Position numbers and translations under genes: made by a program. Below the pieces are notes generated by a model, which did not search any database, had not been told where the DNA came from, and saw only the letters and a list, made by a program, of their open reading frames with translations. A stretch of 9,828 bases of DNA from an uncultured Propionibacterium sp. (GTDB taxonomy: Bacteria > Actinomycetota > Actinomycetes > Propionibacteriales > Propionibacteriaceae), in assembly GCA_938036835.1 (NCBI GenBank), contig CALHWB010000024.1:1-9828 (forward strand), read 5' to 3'. Below, in pieces: positions 1-7,202 of the stretch; within the stretch, counting starts at the first letter, position 1; the number at the start of each line of letters is the position of its first letter.

Positions 1-1476
1 GGCCCGGCGGGTGCCGTTCCGGGCGCGGGCCCGGCGGGCGCCCAGGGCCAGCAGCCAGGCGGCGTCCGGCTCGTGATCCAGGACGCCACCGATCGGATCG
101 TCCACCATGGGTTGGCGCACCGGATCGTCCCAGGGCTGCTGGATGTCGTCGACCACTCGCAGGGCAAACCACACCTGGACGCAGGCCCGCCCGAGCACCG
201 CCACCCAGTACATCCATTCCGAGCCGGTGCCCAATCCCAGCAGGCCCTGCAGGAAACCCCAGATCGCCACGTAGTAGACCAGCTCGGCAGCCGTCCAGAG
301 CGCGACATCGAGCAGCACCGGCCGCGCCAGCACCACCAAGGGCAGCAGCCAGAGCACATATTGCGGCGAGTAGACCTTGTTGAACACCAGGAAGACGATC
401 AGCAGCAGCACCGCCACCTGGGCGAGCCGGGGACGGCGCGGGGCCGTCAGCACCAGCCAGGCCACCGCGCAGCCGCCGGCGGCCATGCACAGGAAGGCGA
501 TCGCCGAGACCGCGGGCACCTGCAGCTGCACCAGGGTGAGCACATACCAGATCGATCCGAGATCGGCGCCGCGATCGGCGTTCTTCAGCCAGAATTCCGA
601 CCAGCCCGGCCAGGCGGTCAGCATCGGCGGCAGATTCACCGCCAGCCAGGTCAGCCCCGCGGCGACCCACACCTTGGTTAGGTCGCGATAGCGGTCGCAG
701 CGCACGCACAGCATTGTGATCGCGATCAGCACCAGGATCGGGTAGAATTTGGCGGCGAAGGCCAGCCCCAGCACCCCGCCGGCCGCGAGCGGTTGGCGAC
801 GCGTCCAGACCAGCAGGCCCAGCGAGGTCAGGAAGACCACCAGCAGATCCCAGTTGATCAGCCCATTGGCCATCACCACCGGGGAGGCCGCGATCAGCAC
901 CGCGTCCCAGCTGCGGGCCGGATCGGCCGGCCGTTCGCCTCGGCGACCGCGAGCCAACCGCAGATGGGTCCACACCGTGCCGAGGAACAGGCAGCCCAGC
1001 AACACCGCGGTGATCTGGAAGAAGATCTGCGAGGCCGCCACCTGGTCGGCATAGCTCGCCTCCGGCCCCACCTGGCCGCCGAACACGCCGGTCAGCCAGC
1101 GGGCAAAGGACATCAGGTAGCCGATCAGCACCGGATACTCCAGCGGTACCTCGGTGTAGAGTCCGGCGCCGGTGCTGATCCCGCGGCCCAGATAGAGCGT
1201 GGGGATATCGCTGTAGCACAGCCGCATGAACTGGTCGGGGAAGTGCTCGCCGATCGGCCGGCAGGGAATCTGGCGCACCATCACGATCAGCCAGGTGATG
1301 GTGGCCGCGGCGAAGGCCCAGGTCGTCGGATCGAACCAACGGCCACGGCGGATCCCGCGCGGCCCGATCGGGCCGCCCACCCGGTAGCTGAACATGGCAG
1401 GGCTGATCACCCAGCCATTCTGCCGCACGCCCGGGCGCCCGGACGACCGGCGCCCGGCGGCGTGGTTCATCGCCAT
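1..1476 (-). CDS. GT87/DUF2029-type polytopic membrane glycosyltransferase, C-terminus beyond left edge
   Basis: The frame is open for 492 codons from ATG 1476 to the window edge with no stop, so the C-terminus is missing. After an Arg/Gly-rich N-terminus (about 1-50) come many hydrophobic segments, the first at about 51-67. Family-like motifs are YSDIPTLYLGRG (88-99), EYPVLIGY (113-120), NGLINWDLL (204-212), AAKFYPILVL (241-250) and NKVYSPQYVLWLLPL (366-380). These match the actinobacterial GT87 (DUF2029) family of polyprenyl-phosphate-sugar dependent glycosyltransferases. The acceptor cannot be told from the sequence. The gene lies 91 bases downstream of the class A PBP, as Rv0051 follows ponA1 in M. 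tuberculosis, which suggests an envelope role and co-transcription. No strong ribosome site precedes ATG 1476; ATG 1470 or GTG/ATG codons down to about 1395 are alternatives. The start is less certain than the family. Confidence 0.85.
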   Translation of the reverse strand, partial: MAMNHAAGRRSSGRPGVRQNGWVISPAMFSYRVGGPIGPRGIRRGRWFDPTTWAFAAATITWLIVMVRQIPCRPIGEHFPDQFMRLCYSDIPTLYLGRGISTGAGLYTEVPLEYPVLIGYLMSFARWLTGVFGGQVGPEASYADQVAASQIFFQITAVLLGCLFLGTVWTHLRLARGRRGERPADPARSWDAVLIAASPVVMANGLINWDLLVVFLTSLGLLVWTRRQPLAAGGVLGLAFAAKFYPILVLIAITMLCVRCDRYRDLTKVWVAAGLTWLAVNLPPMLTAWPGWSEFWLKNADRGADLGSIWYVLTLVQLQVPAVSAIAFLCMAAGGCAVAWLVLTAPRRPRLAQVAVLLLIVFLVFNKVYSPQYVLWLLPLVVLARPVLLDVALWTAAELVYYVAIWGFLQGLLGLGTGSEWMYWVAVLGRACVQVWFALRVVDDIQQPWDDPVRQPMVDDPIGGVLDHEPDAAWLLALGARRARARNGTRRA

Positions 1477-1567
1477 CCGCGGTGGGGGCGGGCAGGACGG
1501 CTCGGCTGGTGCGCGACCGGCCCGCGGGGACGCGACCCGGCCACCGGCTGGGCGAAAAGACCGCTGC

Positions 1568-4108
1568 TCATCGTCCCCCTTCCGCCGGCCGGTCGCCTCC
1601 TTCGACGGTGGTCCCGGGGTTGCCGGGTGGCATGCTGCTTTGCAGCGGTGGCTCGCTCGGCGGCTGGGTCACCAATGTGGTTGACGGTGCCGGTCCGCTG
1701 TTGGTTGGGGCCACCGCCGAGGTGGCCGGCTGGGTGGCGGTCTCGCTCGGCGGCTGCGTGGGTGTCTCGGGGGTCGGGGCCGAGGTTGGGGTTTCCGGCG
1801 ACATGCTGGCGGTATCCCGCACCGTCGGCTGGATATTGGCCGGCGGGTCGAAGGCGTCGTAGGGCGTGCCCGCCACGGCCACCGCCATGTAGCGGTTCCA
1901 CACCTGGGTCGGGTAGCCGGCGCCGTAGAAGGTGCCCCAGCCCGGGGGCGCGTAGGCGTCTAGGTTTTCGTTGCCGGTGTCGCCGGCCACCATCACCACC
2001 GCGGTGGCGATGTGCCTGGTGTAACCGACCAGCCAGCCGGCCCGGGTGATCTGCCGGGTGGCGCCGTCCTGGCCGCTGGCGATGCCTTCGGTACCGGTCT
2101 TGCCCGCGACGGGACGGCCATCGACCGCATCGACCGAGGAGGCCTCCATCACACCCGACATCGCATAGGTCAGGTCGCGGGAGACCGCGTCCTCGATGGT
2201 TCGCACACCCTGGGTGTCGCCGGAATAGACCACATTGCCGTTGGCGTCGCGCACCTCGGCGACCACATGGGTTTCGTTGCGGGTGCCCTTGTTCGCCAGG
2301 GTGGCGAAACCGGTTGCGTTGTTCAGCGGGCTGACCTCCCCTTCGCCGAGCACCAGCCGATCGCCCTGCTCCTGCCAGGACGGATGCTCGGGGATGCCGG
2401 CATCGTTGGCTGCCTTGATCACCGCCTTGTTGCCTTCCGGGATCCTGGAGACCATGTCGACGAAGGCGGTGTTGACCGAATTGTGGATCGCCTTCTGCAA
2501 GGTGATGGGCCCGTACTGGGCACCCGAGTCGTTGTGCACCGGGACCATGTCGCCCGGCGGGGTGTAGGTGTCGCCCTCCAGCATCGAGCTCAGGCCGAAA
2601 CCGTTGCGCAGCCCGGCCACCGCACCCCAGACCTTGTAGGTGGAGGCGGCGTACCGCGGTGTGGTGGCCCAGTTACGCGAGTTCGCCACGAAATCCGGCC
2701 CCCCGTACAGCGCCAGCACCGCACCGGTACCCACCTCGATGGATGCCAGCCCGACATGCAGTTGGCTCGGGTCGGGCTGCTGGGCGTTGCCGTTGGCGTC
2801 CAGGATCAGCATGCCGTTCTCGTCCCGCAGCGCAGCGGCGTTCTCGGCCGCTTCGGCGGTCACCGACTGGGCGGCGTCGATGGCTGCCTGCTGCATGCGC
2901 GCATCGAAGGTGGTGGTGATGTTCCACCCGCTGCCGTGGATCTGGGTTTCGGTGAACCCTCTGGCCTGCAGTTCCTCGGTGGCCATCTGGATGAGGAAGC
3001 CATTCGGGCCGCCGTAGACGTTGTCTATCCGGTATTCGGGGAAGGCCGGCAGGTGATTGTAGAACTGGTCGTGCTCGGCCTGGGTGATCGCCCCCATCGG
3101 GCTGAGCATCCCGTCCAGGGTGTAGTTGTAGCGTTCCAGCAGCCGCTGCTGGGCTTCGGCGCCGTTGGCCGGATCGAACATGGATGGGCTGTTGACCACC
3201 GAGGCCAGCACGGCGGCCTGCCCGACGGAAAGGTCTTTCGCGTCCACCTGGAAGAAGGCCTGGGCGGCGGCTTGGATGCCGTAGGCGCCGCGGCCGAAGT
3301 AGACCGTGTTCAGGTAGCCGGCCAGCACCGCCTCCTTGGATTCGGCCTTGTTCATCTTGATCGCCAGCGCCACCTCGGTGAGTTTGCGGGTCAGGGTCTG
3401 GTCGCTGGTCAGGTAGCGGATCTTGATGAACTGCTGGGTGATAGTGGAACCGGACTGGACGTTCTTGCCTTGGACGATCCGGACCAGGGCGCGTCCCATG
3501 CCCTTGAAATCGACCCCGCTGTTCGTCCAGAAGGTGCGGTCCTCGGCGGCCACGATGGCGTCCTTGGCGATCTGGGGCATCTCGGCATAGTCGAGGTCGG
3601 TGCGGTTCTGCACCGAGAGTTGCCCAAGCTGGGTGGTGCCGTCGCGGAAGTACAGCGTCGAGGTCTGGGTGAGGAAGTCCGCATTGGGTTCGGGTAGCTT
3701 GGCCTGCTGATAGAAGACGTAGGCGCCGACGGTGCCGATCAGGATCATGGCCAGCCCGAGGATCAGCACGCCCCGCACCAACCGGCCGAGCAGGCCGCGG
3801 CGGCTGCCCTTGCGGCCGCGCCGTGAACCGCCGCGGCCACCCGACCCGGCGGCATTGGTGCGCCGGGATGGCTTGTGGGCGGCGGATCTCGAATCGGTGT
3901 CCCGGCTGCGCCCGAGGGATGCTCCGCGGTCCGACCCGGAGGCCCGCCCGGCCGCGCCGTGGCTCCTCGAACTGGCGGCCCGCACCGACGCGGCCCGTTG
4001 CGACGCGGCTCGGTAGCTATCCGAGCTGTCGAGCTGCGAGGCTCGCCGGGGCCGGCCGCCGGGCTCTTCACCGCGCTGGGCGCGCCTGGGACGGTCGTAG
4101 TCAGCCAT
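1568..4108 (-). CDS. ponA: Bifunctional class A penicillin-binding protein (PBP1A/PonA type)
   Basis: This 846-residue protein polymerises lipid II and cross-links the stem peptides of peptidoglycan. Its cytoplasmic N-terminus (1-108) is rich in Arg, Ser and Gly, followed by one membrane anchor (about 110-134). The GT51 glycosyltransferase domain has AAEDRTFW (187-194, catalytic Glu189), GSTITQQFIKIRYL (220-233) and RKLTEVALAIKMN (241-253). The transpeptidase domain has S489-T-Y-K492 (nucleophile Ser489), S544-V-N546 and K670-T-G672. A low-complexity Pro/Thr/Ser tail runs from about 755 to the end, as in mycobacterial PonA1-like proteins. The start is ATG 4108, with GAGGA at 4114-4118 five bases upstream; it overlaps the stop of the upstream DUF5318-type gene by 8 bases, so translation is probably coupled. 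All catalytic motifs are intact. The symbol rests on family plus gene order; the exact PonA1 orthology is inferred. Confidence 0.96.
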   Translation of the reverse strand: MADYDRPRRAQRGEEPGGRPRRASQLDSSDSYRAASQRAASVRAASSRSHGAAGRASGSDRGASLGRSRDTDSRSAAHKPSRRTNAAGSGGRGGSRRGRKGSRRGLLGRLVRGVLILGLAMILIGTVGAYVFYQQAKLPEPNADFLTQTSTLYFRDGTTQLGQLSVQNRTDLDYAEMPQIAKDAIVAAEDRTFWTNSGVDFKGMGRALVRIVQGKNVQSGSTITQQFIKIRYLTSDQTLTRKLTEVALAIKMNKAESKEAVLAGYLNTVYFGRGAYGIQAAAQAFFQVDAKDLSVGQAAVLASVVNSPSMFDPANGAEAQQRLLERYNYTLDGMLSPMGAITQAEHDQFYNHLPAFPEYRIDNVYGGPNGFLIQMATEELQARGFTETQIHGSGWNITTTFDARMQQAAIDAAQSVTAEAAENAAALRDENGMLILDANGNAQQPDPSQLHVGLASIEVGTGAVLALYGGPDFVANSRNWATTPRYAASTYKVWGAVAGLRNGFGLSSMLEGDTYTPPGDMVPVHNDSGAQYGPITLQKAIHNSVNTAFVDMVSRIPEGNKAVIKAANDAGIPEHPSWQEQGDRLVLGEGEVSPLNNATGFATLANKGTRNETHVVAEVRDANGNVVYSGDTQGVRTIEDAVSRDLTYAMSGVMEASSVDAVDGRPVAGKTGTEGIASGQDGATRQITRAGWLVGYTRHIATAVVMVAGDTGNENLDAYAPPGWGTFYGAGYPTQVWNRYMAVAVAGTPYDAFDPPANIQPTVRDTASMSPETPTSAPTPETPTQPPSETATQPATSAVAPTNSGPAPSTTLVTQPPSEPPLQSSMPPGNPGTTVEGGDRPAEGGR

Positions 4109-4535
4109 AGATGTCCTCAGCTGTCTGCTGCCGGCGAGGCGGCTTGCGGCGCAGGCCGTCGCCGAGCAGGAAGGTCTCGATCAGATGGTTCCAGCCACAG
4201 TCCGGGCAGACCTCGACCACCCGGACCTTGAACTCCCCGAACTCGGTTTCCATCTCCAACAGTTCCACGGTCGATTTGATCCGTCCCGAATACTGCCCGA
4301 GTTGGTCGCCGAAAACATAGTTCAGCACAATCAGACGACTCGATGCGCAGACGGGGCAATCTCGCTGGGCCAGCGTCCCGTGGTGTAGGGCCGAGCGCAC
4401 CAGGAGCGGATCGGCATCGCACGGGTTCAGCCCGTTCAGCACCGACTGGGGCCGACGCATCGCCTCGAGGGTGGCGCGCCGTTGCAGGGCGTGGCTCATC
4501 CACTCGCGTCGGGTGCGGTAGGGCGCCGGAACCAT
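4101..4535 (-). CDS. DUF5318-type small protein with two CxxC zinc-ribbon-like pairs
   Basis: From ATG 4535 the protein has 144 residues. Two Cys pairs, CPVC (60-63) and CPDC (110-113), flank a segment containing NYVFGDQLGQYSG, and CPDCGWNHLIETFLLG follows. The two CxxC knuckles suggest a bound zinc; no enzyme motif is visible. Size, Cys spacing and position directly before a class A PBP match Rv0049 of M. tuberculosis, which I recall as DUF5318 of unknown function. I chose ATG 4535 because a TAGGCT -10 box lies 7 bases before it, the layout of a leaderless actinobacterial mRNA, and because the nine residues added by an upstream TTG start (4562) are not needed for the family. ATG 4499 is a third possibility. 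The stop overlaps the PBP start by 8 bases, so the two are likely one operon. Family call is good; function is unknown. Confidence 0.85.
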   Translation of the reverse strand: MVPAPYRTRREWMSHALQRRATLEAMRRPQSVLNGLNPCDADPLLVRSALHHGTLAQRDCPVCASSRLIVLNYVFGDQLGQYSGRIKSTVELLEMETEFGEFKVRVVEVCPDCGWNHLIETFLLGDGLRRKPPRRQQTAEDIYG

Positions 4536-4542
4536 GCCCACC

Positions 4543-4548
4543 AGCCTA
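4543..4548 (-). promoter_or_regulatory. Putative -10 box for a leaderless transcript of the DUF5318-PBP operon
   Basis: On the minus strand TAGGCT fits the actinobacterial TAnnnT -10 pattern and is followed by 7 bases and then ATG 4535. Transcription would then start at or next to the A of ATG. No good -35 hexamer is seen at 16-18 bases upstream, which is common for such promoters. Inferred from sequence only. Confidence 0.45.
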
Positions 4549-4843
4549 GGCCTGCGAGCCAAGATTTCGCCCAGGGTTGCCCCCGGATTGGGGATGCAGC
4601 GCGAAACTTCCGGCGGCCACCGGGTGGCCTTCGCAACGATTCCACCGGTGATCGCCGATGGTGTTCGAGCGGCCCGAGCGCGATGGGGTTGCCGGTTGCC
4701 CCGGACGTTTCGCGGCCCGGCCGGCCGTCAAGGTCCTGGGGTGCACCGCGGCATAACCGCTACCGGATTGTCGGCGGCCGATGCCGGGGTGCGCCTCATG
4801 GCATCCGGCTGGGACGATGGGCCGGGCTGTCCAACCGGCCGTT
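4549..4843. other. Intergenic region between the PBP operon and tRNA-Ala, no gene recognised
   Basis: About 300 bases of GC-rich sequence lie between two divergently transcribed units. Frames open across it on both strands show no recognisable domain, no ribosome site and Arg/Pro/Gly-heavy composition typical of chance frames in GC-rich DNA. It probably carries upstream promoter elements of the minus-strand operon; I see no clear operator or RNA structure. Confidence 0.5.
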
Positions 4844-4871
4844 TTGCACCGGTCGGGCAGCCGAGTAGGAT
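4844..4871 (+). promoter_or_regulatory. Putative sigma-A-type promoter of tRNA-Ala
   Basis: TTGCAC (4844-4849) and TAGGAT (4866-4871) are separated by 16 bases. The -35 box keeps TTG and the -10 box matches TAnnAT. Transcription would start near 4878, giving a 5' leader of about 15 bases before the tRNA at 4893. Position and spacing support it, but the -35 match is partial. Confidence 0.5.
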
Positions 4872-4892
4872 GAGCAGGCCCGCAGGGGTATC

Positions 4893-4968
4893 GGGGCATT
4901 AGCTCAGTTGGTAGAGCGACGGCTTTGCAAGCCGTAGGTCAGGGGTTCGAGCCCCCTATGCTCCACCA
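4893..4968 (+). tRNA. tRNA-Ala (anticodon TGC)
   Basis: A full cloverleaf can be drawn: acceptor GGGGCAT/ATGCTCC (4893-4899 with 4958-4964), D stem GCTC/GAGC with loop AGTTGGTA, anticodon stem ACGGC/GCCGT around loop TTTGCAA (anticodon TGC at 4926-4928), and T stem AGGGG/CCCCT around TTCGAGC. The acceptor holds the G3-U70 wobble pair that identifies alanine tRNAs. The discriminator is A4965 and the 3' CCA is encoded (4966-4968). It decodes GCN alanine codons, mainly GCA. It is the only plus-strand gene here and sits where the conserved envelope locus ends and degraded, transposon-bearing DNA begins. Confidence 0.98.
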
Positions 4969-5653
4969 TCGCGGTCTCGATCAAGCCAGCGACCTGACGG
5001 TCACGGACCGTGCTAGTGCTAGGCGCTCACTCTTCGTGGATGCCTATACGCAACTGGCTTCGACTGCTCGGCAGGTCGATCTCGCGCTGGTTGCCGAACT
5101 CAAACACAATATGCGTGATGTTTGCGTGAGCCTAGCGATATCGGCATTTGACCCGACTTGGCTTATTTAGTGTCGTGGTTGGGTATCGCGGATGACGTCG
5201 AGCCAGGTTTGGGCGCCGCGGGGCCGCCGGACTCGCCCCAGCATCCTCGTTCATCGAGGACATCGACACTCACTCTCGGACCAGCCAGACCCCCGCAATA
5301 TGATCTGATCCAAACCCCGAAACGCGACACAATCCCTGACGCAAGACAATAAGCATGACCAGGGTTACGCTGCCCGCGCCAGGTCTTATCGCCAGACGTG
5401 CCCGCTGCATAGGTAGTGGCACAGCCGCGCCAGCAGGGTGCTGGGGCGCCAGTCGAACAGGACCTGTGCGAGCTAGCTCTCACGGGTGATGGTGTTACGC
5501 ACCCGGCCAAGGCCACCGCAGAGATTGCAACAGTCCCCGGGCTTGACTGGCCTGTAGGTCAGCACGGCTGCGCTGTCACTGCCGTGTTGCCCGCTTACCA
5601 CCTCAGACCGAGGTCGTCGAGTTGACAGAACGTGGTCAGGTCAGGAGGCTTAT
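4969..5653. other. Degraded, apparently non-coding stretch downstream of tRNA-Ala
   Basis: No frame in this stretch of nearly 700 bases has a convincing start, ribosome site or recognisable domain; the longest frames start inside the tRNA or consist of Cys/Gly/Pro-rich chance sequence. A minus-strand frame at about 5396-5513 reads like protein (it contains VLFDWRPSTLLARLCHYL) but is broken by in-frame stops, so it may be a relic of a gene, possibly of a mobile element. I cannot assign it. No second copy of the tRNA 3' end was found here. Confidence 0.5.
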
Positions 5654-6290
5654 TCACAGAATCCCGAAGATGATTCCAGTGATGGCGTCGAGTGTGGCTT
5701 GAAATGTTGAGTACGGTCGGCGGTATATGGTATTGAAGATGCGCCAGGTTTTGAGGTGGGCGATGGTTCGTTCTATGGGTCATCGGATGTGGTTGATGCG
5801 TTTGTTGTGGTGTTCTTCGGACTCGGTTAGCTGCTAGCCGAGGTGCGTTCTGATTGGGGTGTGGAGTCCGCGGCCGATGTTGCCTTTGTCGGCAATGATA
5901 TTCTCGGCGCTCAGGTGGTCGAGGATTTTGTGGATGTCGAACGCTTTGACGTCGTGGACGCTGCCCTTCAGTGTGGGGGAGATCCACTGGAGGTTGCCGT
6001 CTGCGTCGGTGATGGATTCGGATGTTGACGCCACTGTGGTGATGCTTGCCTGAGAGAGGCCCTTCTCGGCCTTCCAGTCTCAACAGGGCAGGAGCGTGCC
6101 GTCAACCAGTAGGAGGCAGGTGTCCTTGGGTACCTGCTCCAGGGTGGGGCGCTCCTCTAGGAGACAGTCGACCACAAGATCGGTGACGGCGACGGATGGC
6201 CCGGCTGATTGTTGATTGAGATACCCCATGGCTCTCAGCCAATTCAGCCTGAACACGATTTCGTTTTAGGTACTTCAACGTCACATCCAA
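5654..6290 (-). pseudogene. Decayed IS5-group DDE transposase
   Basis: Read on the minus strand and joined across frames, the sequence gives an N-terminal helix-turn-helix (QAELAESHGVSQSTISRAI), then the first catalytic Asp in LLVDGTLLPC, an LSGKHHHSGVNI stretch, DGNLQWISPTLKGSVHDVKAF with the second Asp, IIADKGNIGRG, and a C-terminal PIERTIAHLKTWRIF carrying the Glu. This is the DDE_Tnp_4-like, IS5-group layout. It is dead: the frame changes near 6195 and twice more around the SGKHHHSG segment, and the main frame has a TGA at 6080-6082, a TAG at 5834-5836 and a TGA at 5780-5782 before the natural stop at 5654. The start is approximate; the frame stays open to about 6335 but lacks a clear initiation codon. 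I could not find terminal inverted repeats. Confidence 0.85.
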
Positions 6291-6360
6291 CGCTCCCGCG
6301 ATTCCCAGAATCGTTGGAAAATGAACACTAGACCCCTTTATCCCTTATCTGACAGCCCCT

Positions 6361-6375
6361 GCCCCGCTACGGGGC
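6361..6375 (-). terminator. GC-rich hairpin 3' of the TOMM operon, possible terminator
   Basis: A perfect 6-bp stem GCCCCG/CGGGGC with a 3-base loop lies about 44 bases past the methyltransferase stop. There is no U-run on either side, so it would be an atypical terminator. The structure is clear; the role is inferred from its position. Confidence 0.35.
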
Positions 6376-6418
6376 GCTGCTCGGGGACAATCGGACGCAG
6401 CATGGTCACGCTGGCAGC

Positions 6419-7198
6419 TCAATTGGACGTTCTTTCGTGATGCGCAAAAATCCAACCGTGCAGCAATGCCGGGAGCCGTGAACTGGCGGAACGTTGCTGC
6501 TTCTTGAGAGCCTTGACTACCCGCGTGGCAGTCATCATTTGTAGCTGTTCGCTGCTTCCGAAACTGAATCCCGCGAACGTTGCGGTGCCTGTAGATGTCA
6601 TATATCCCTGTTCAGCGGGAGCGGCTTGGGTAAGGAGATCGGTGAACTGCTGCAGGGTATAGGCGGACGCGTATTGACTTCTCAAGTACATGCGCTCCTC
6701 ATCACTGATGGAGTGCGACAGCCCCAACTCGAGGTCGTCGACATTGATGTCGACAATGTACATCAACCCCCGTGGCGACAGTTGTTGCACGGCGTGGGCG
6801 AGTAGGTCTGAGGTTCTTGTCCATAGCCCGAGAGTCAGGTGTATCAAGATGGCGTCGAATGGCCCCCTGGGTGCTCCCTCATGGTGAAGGAGGCGCGCCA
6901 GTGGGAGGATTTGGCGTGCGTGAGCAATTGCCTCTGTCGCCGTGTCTGTGCCAGTCAAGGAGATGCCGGGATCGTTTTTGGCTATATGGGAGAGGAGAAG
7001 TCCTTCGCCGCAGCCGATATCAAGGAGACTTCTGGGGAGAGAACCGTTGAGCGTTTGGTATCTGCTGAGGAGGAAGGCGGCCGACAATTCAGCGGTCGCT
7101 GTTGTCTCTCGATAATCATGCCTGGAGCTGACTAGTCTGGACTGTGGATTATCGAACCAGTCTTGCGCTTCGGCTTGGTCGTTGCGTGATGGGTTCAT
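6419..7198 (-). CDS. SAM-dependent methyltransferase of a TOMM cluster (plantazolicin PznL-like by position)
   Basis: A class I (Rossmann-fold) methyltransferase of 259 residues. Motif I is LLDIGCGEG (58-66), an acidic residue for the adenosyl ribose is Asp85 in LTGTD, and a motif III/IV-like strand FDAILIHLTLG (114-124) is followed by GLMYIVDINVDD (144-155). It is the last gene of the YcaO-SagB-CPBP operon, starting 4 bases after the protease stop, without a strong ribosome site, so coupling is likely. In plantazolicin clusters the gene in this position (L) dimethylates the N-terminal Arg amine of the matured peptide. By analogy this enzyme would methylate the peptide's N-terminus after leader removal; substrate and position are inferred, since the precursor is not in the window. 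A methyltransferase for another site is possible. Confidence 0.88.
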   Translation of the reverse strand: MNPSRNDQAEAQDWFDNPQSRLVSSRHDYRETTATAELSAAFLLSRYQTLNGSLPRSLLDIGCGEGLLLSHIAKNDPGISLTGTDTATEAIAHARQILPLARLLHHEGAPRGPFDAILIHLTLGLWTRTSDLLAHAVQQLSPRGLMYIVDINVDDLELGLSHSISDEERMYLRSQYASAYTLQQFTDLLTQAAPAEQGYMTSTGTATFAGFSFGSSEQLQMMTATRVVKALKKQQRSASSRLPALLHGWIFAHHERTSN

Positions 7199-7202
7199 TG
7201 GG

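Noticed and set aside
793..3697. Very long plus-strand open frames opposite the glycosyltransferase and PBP genes (418 and 561 codons)
   Set aside because: They are His/Gln/Arg/Gly-rich mirror frames of GC-rich codons, lack recognisable domains or ribosome sites, and the minus strand encodes clear, motif-complete proteins over the same bases.
4546..4902. Open frames on both strands between the DUF5318-type gene and the tRNA (117-128 codons)
   Set aside because: Composition is Arg/Pro/Gly-biased, there is no domain or ribosome site, and one runs into the tRNA.
4997..5011. Hairpin ACGGTC-ACG-GACCGT about 30 bases after tRNA-Ala as a terminator
   Set aside because: The stem is only 6 bp and no T-run follows, so a termination role cannot be supported.
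4925..5170. Plus-strand 81-codon frame starting within tRNA-Ala
   Set aside because: It begins inside the tRNA gene and has no ribosome site or recognisable domain.
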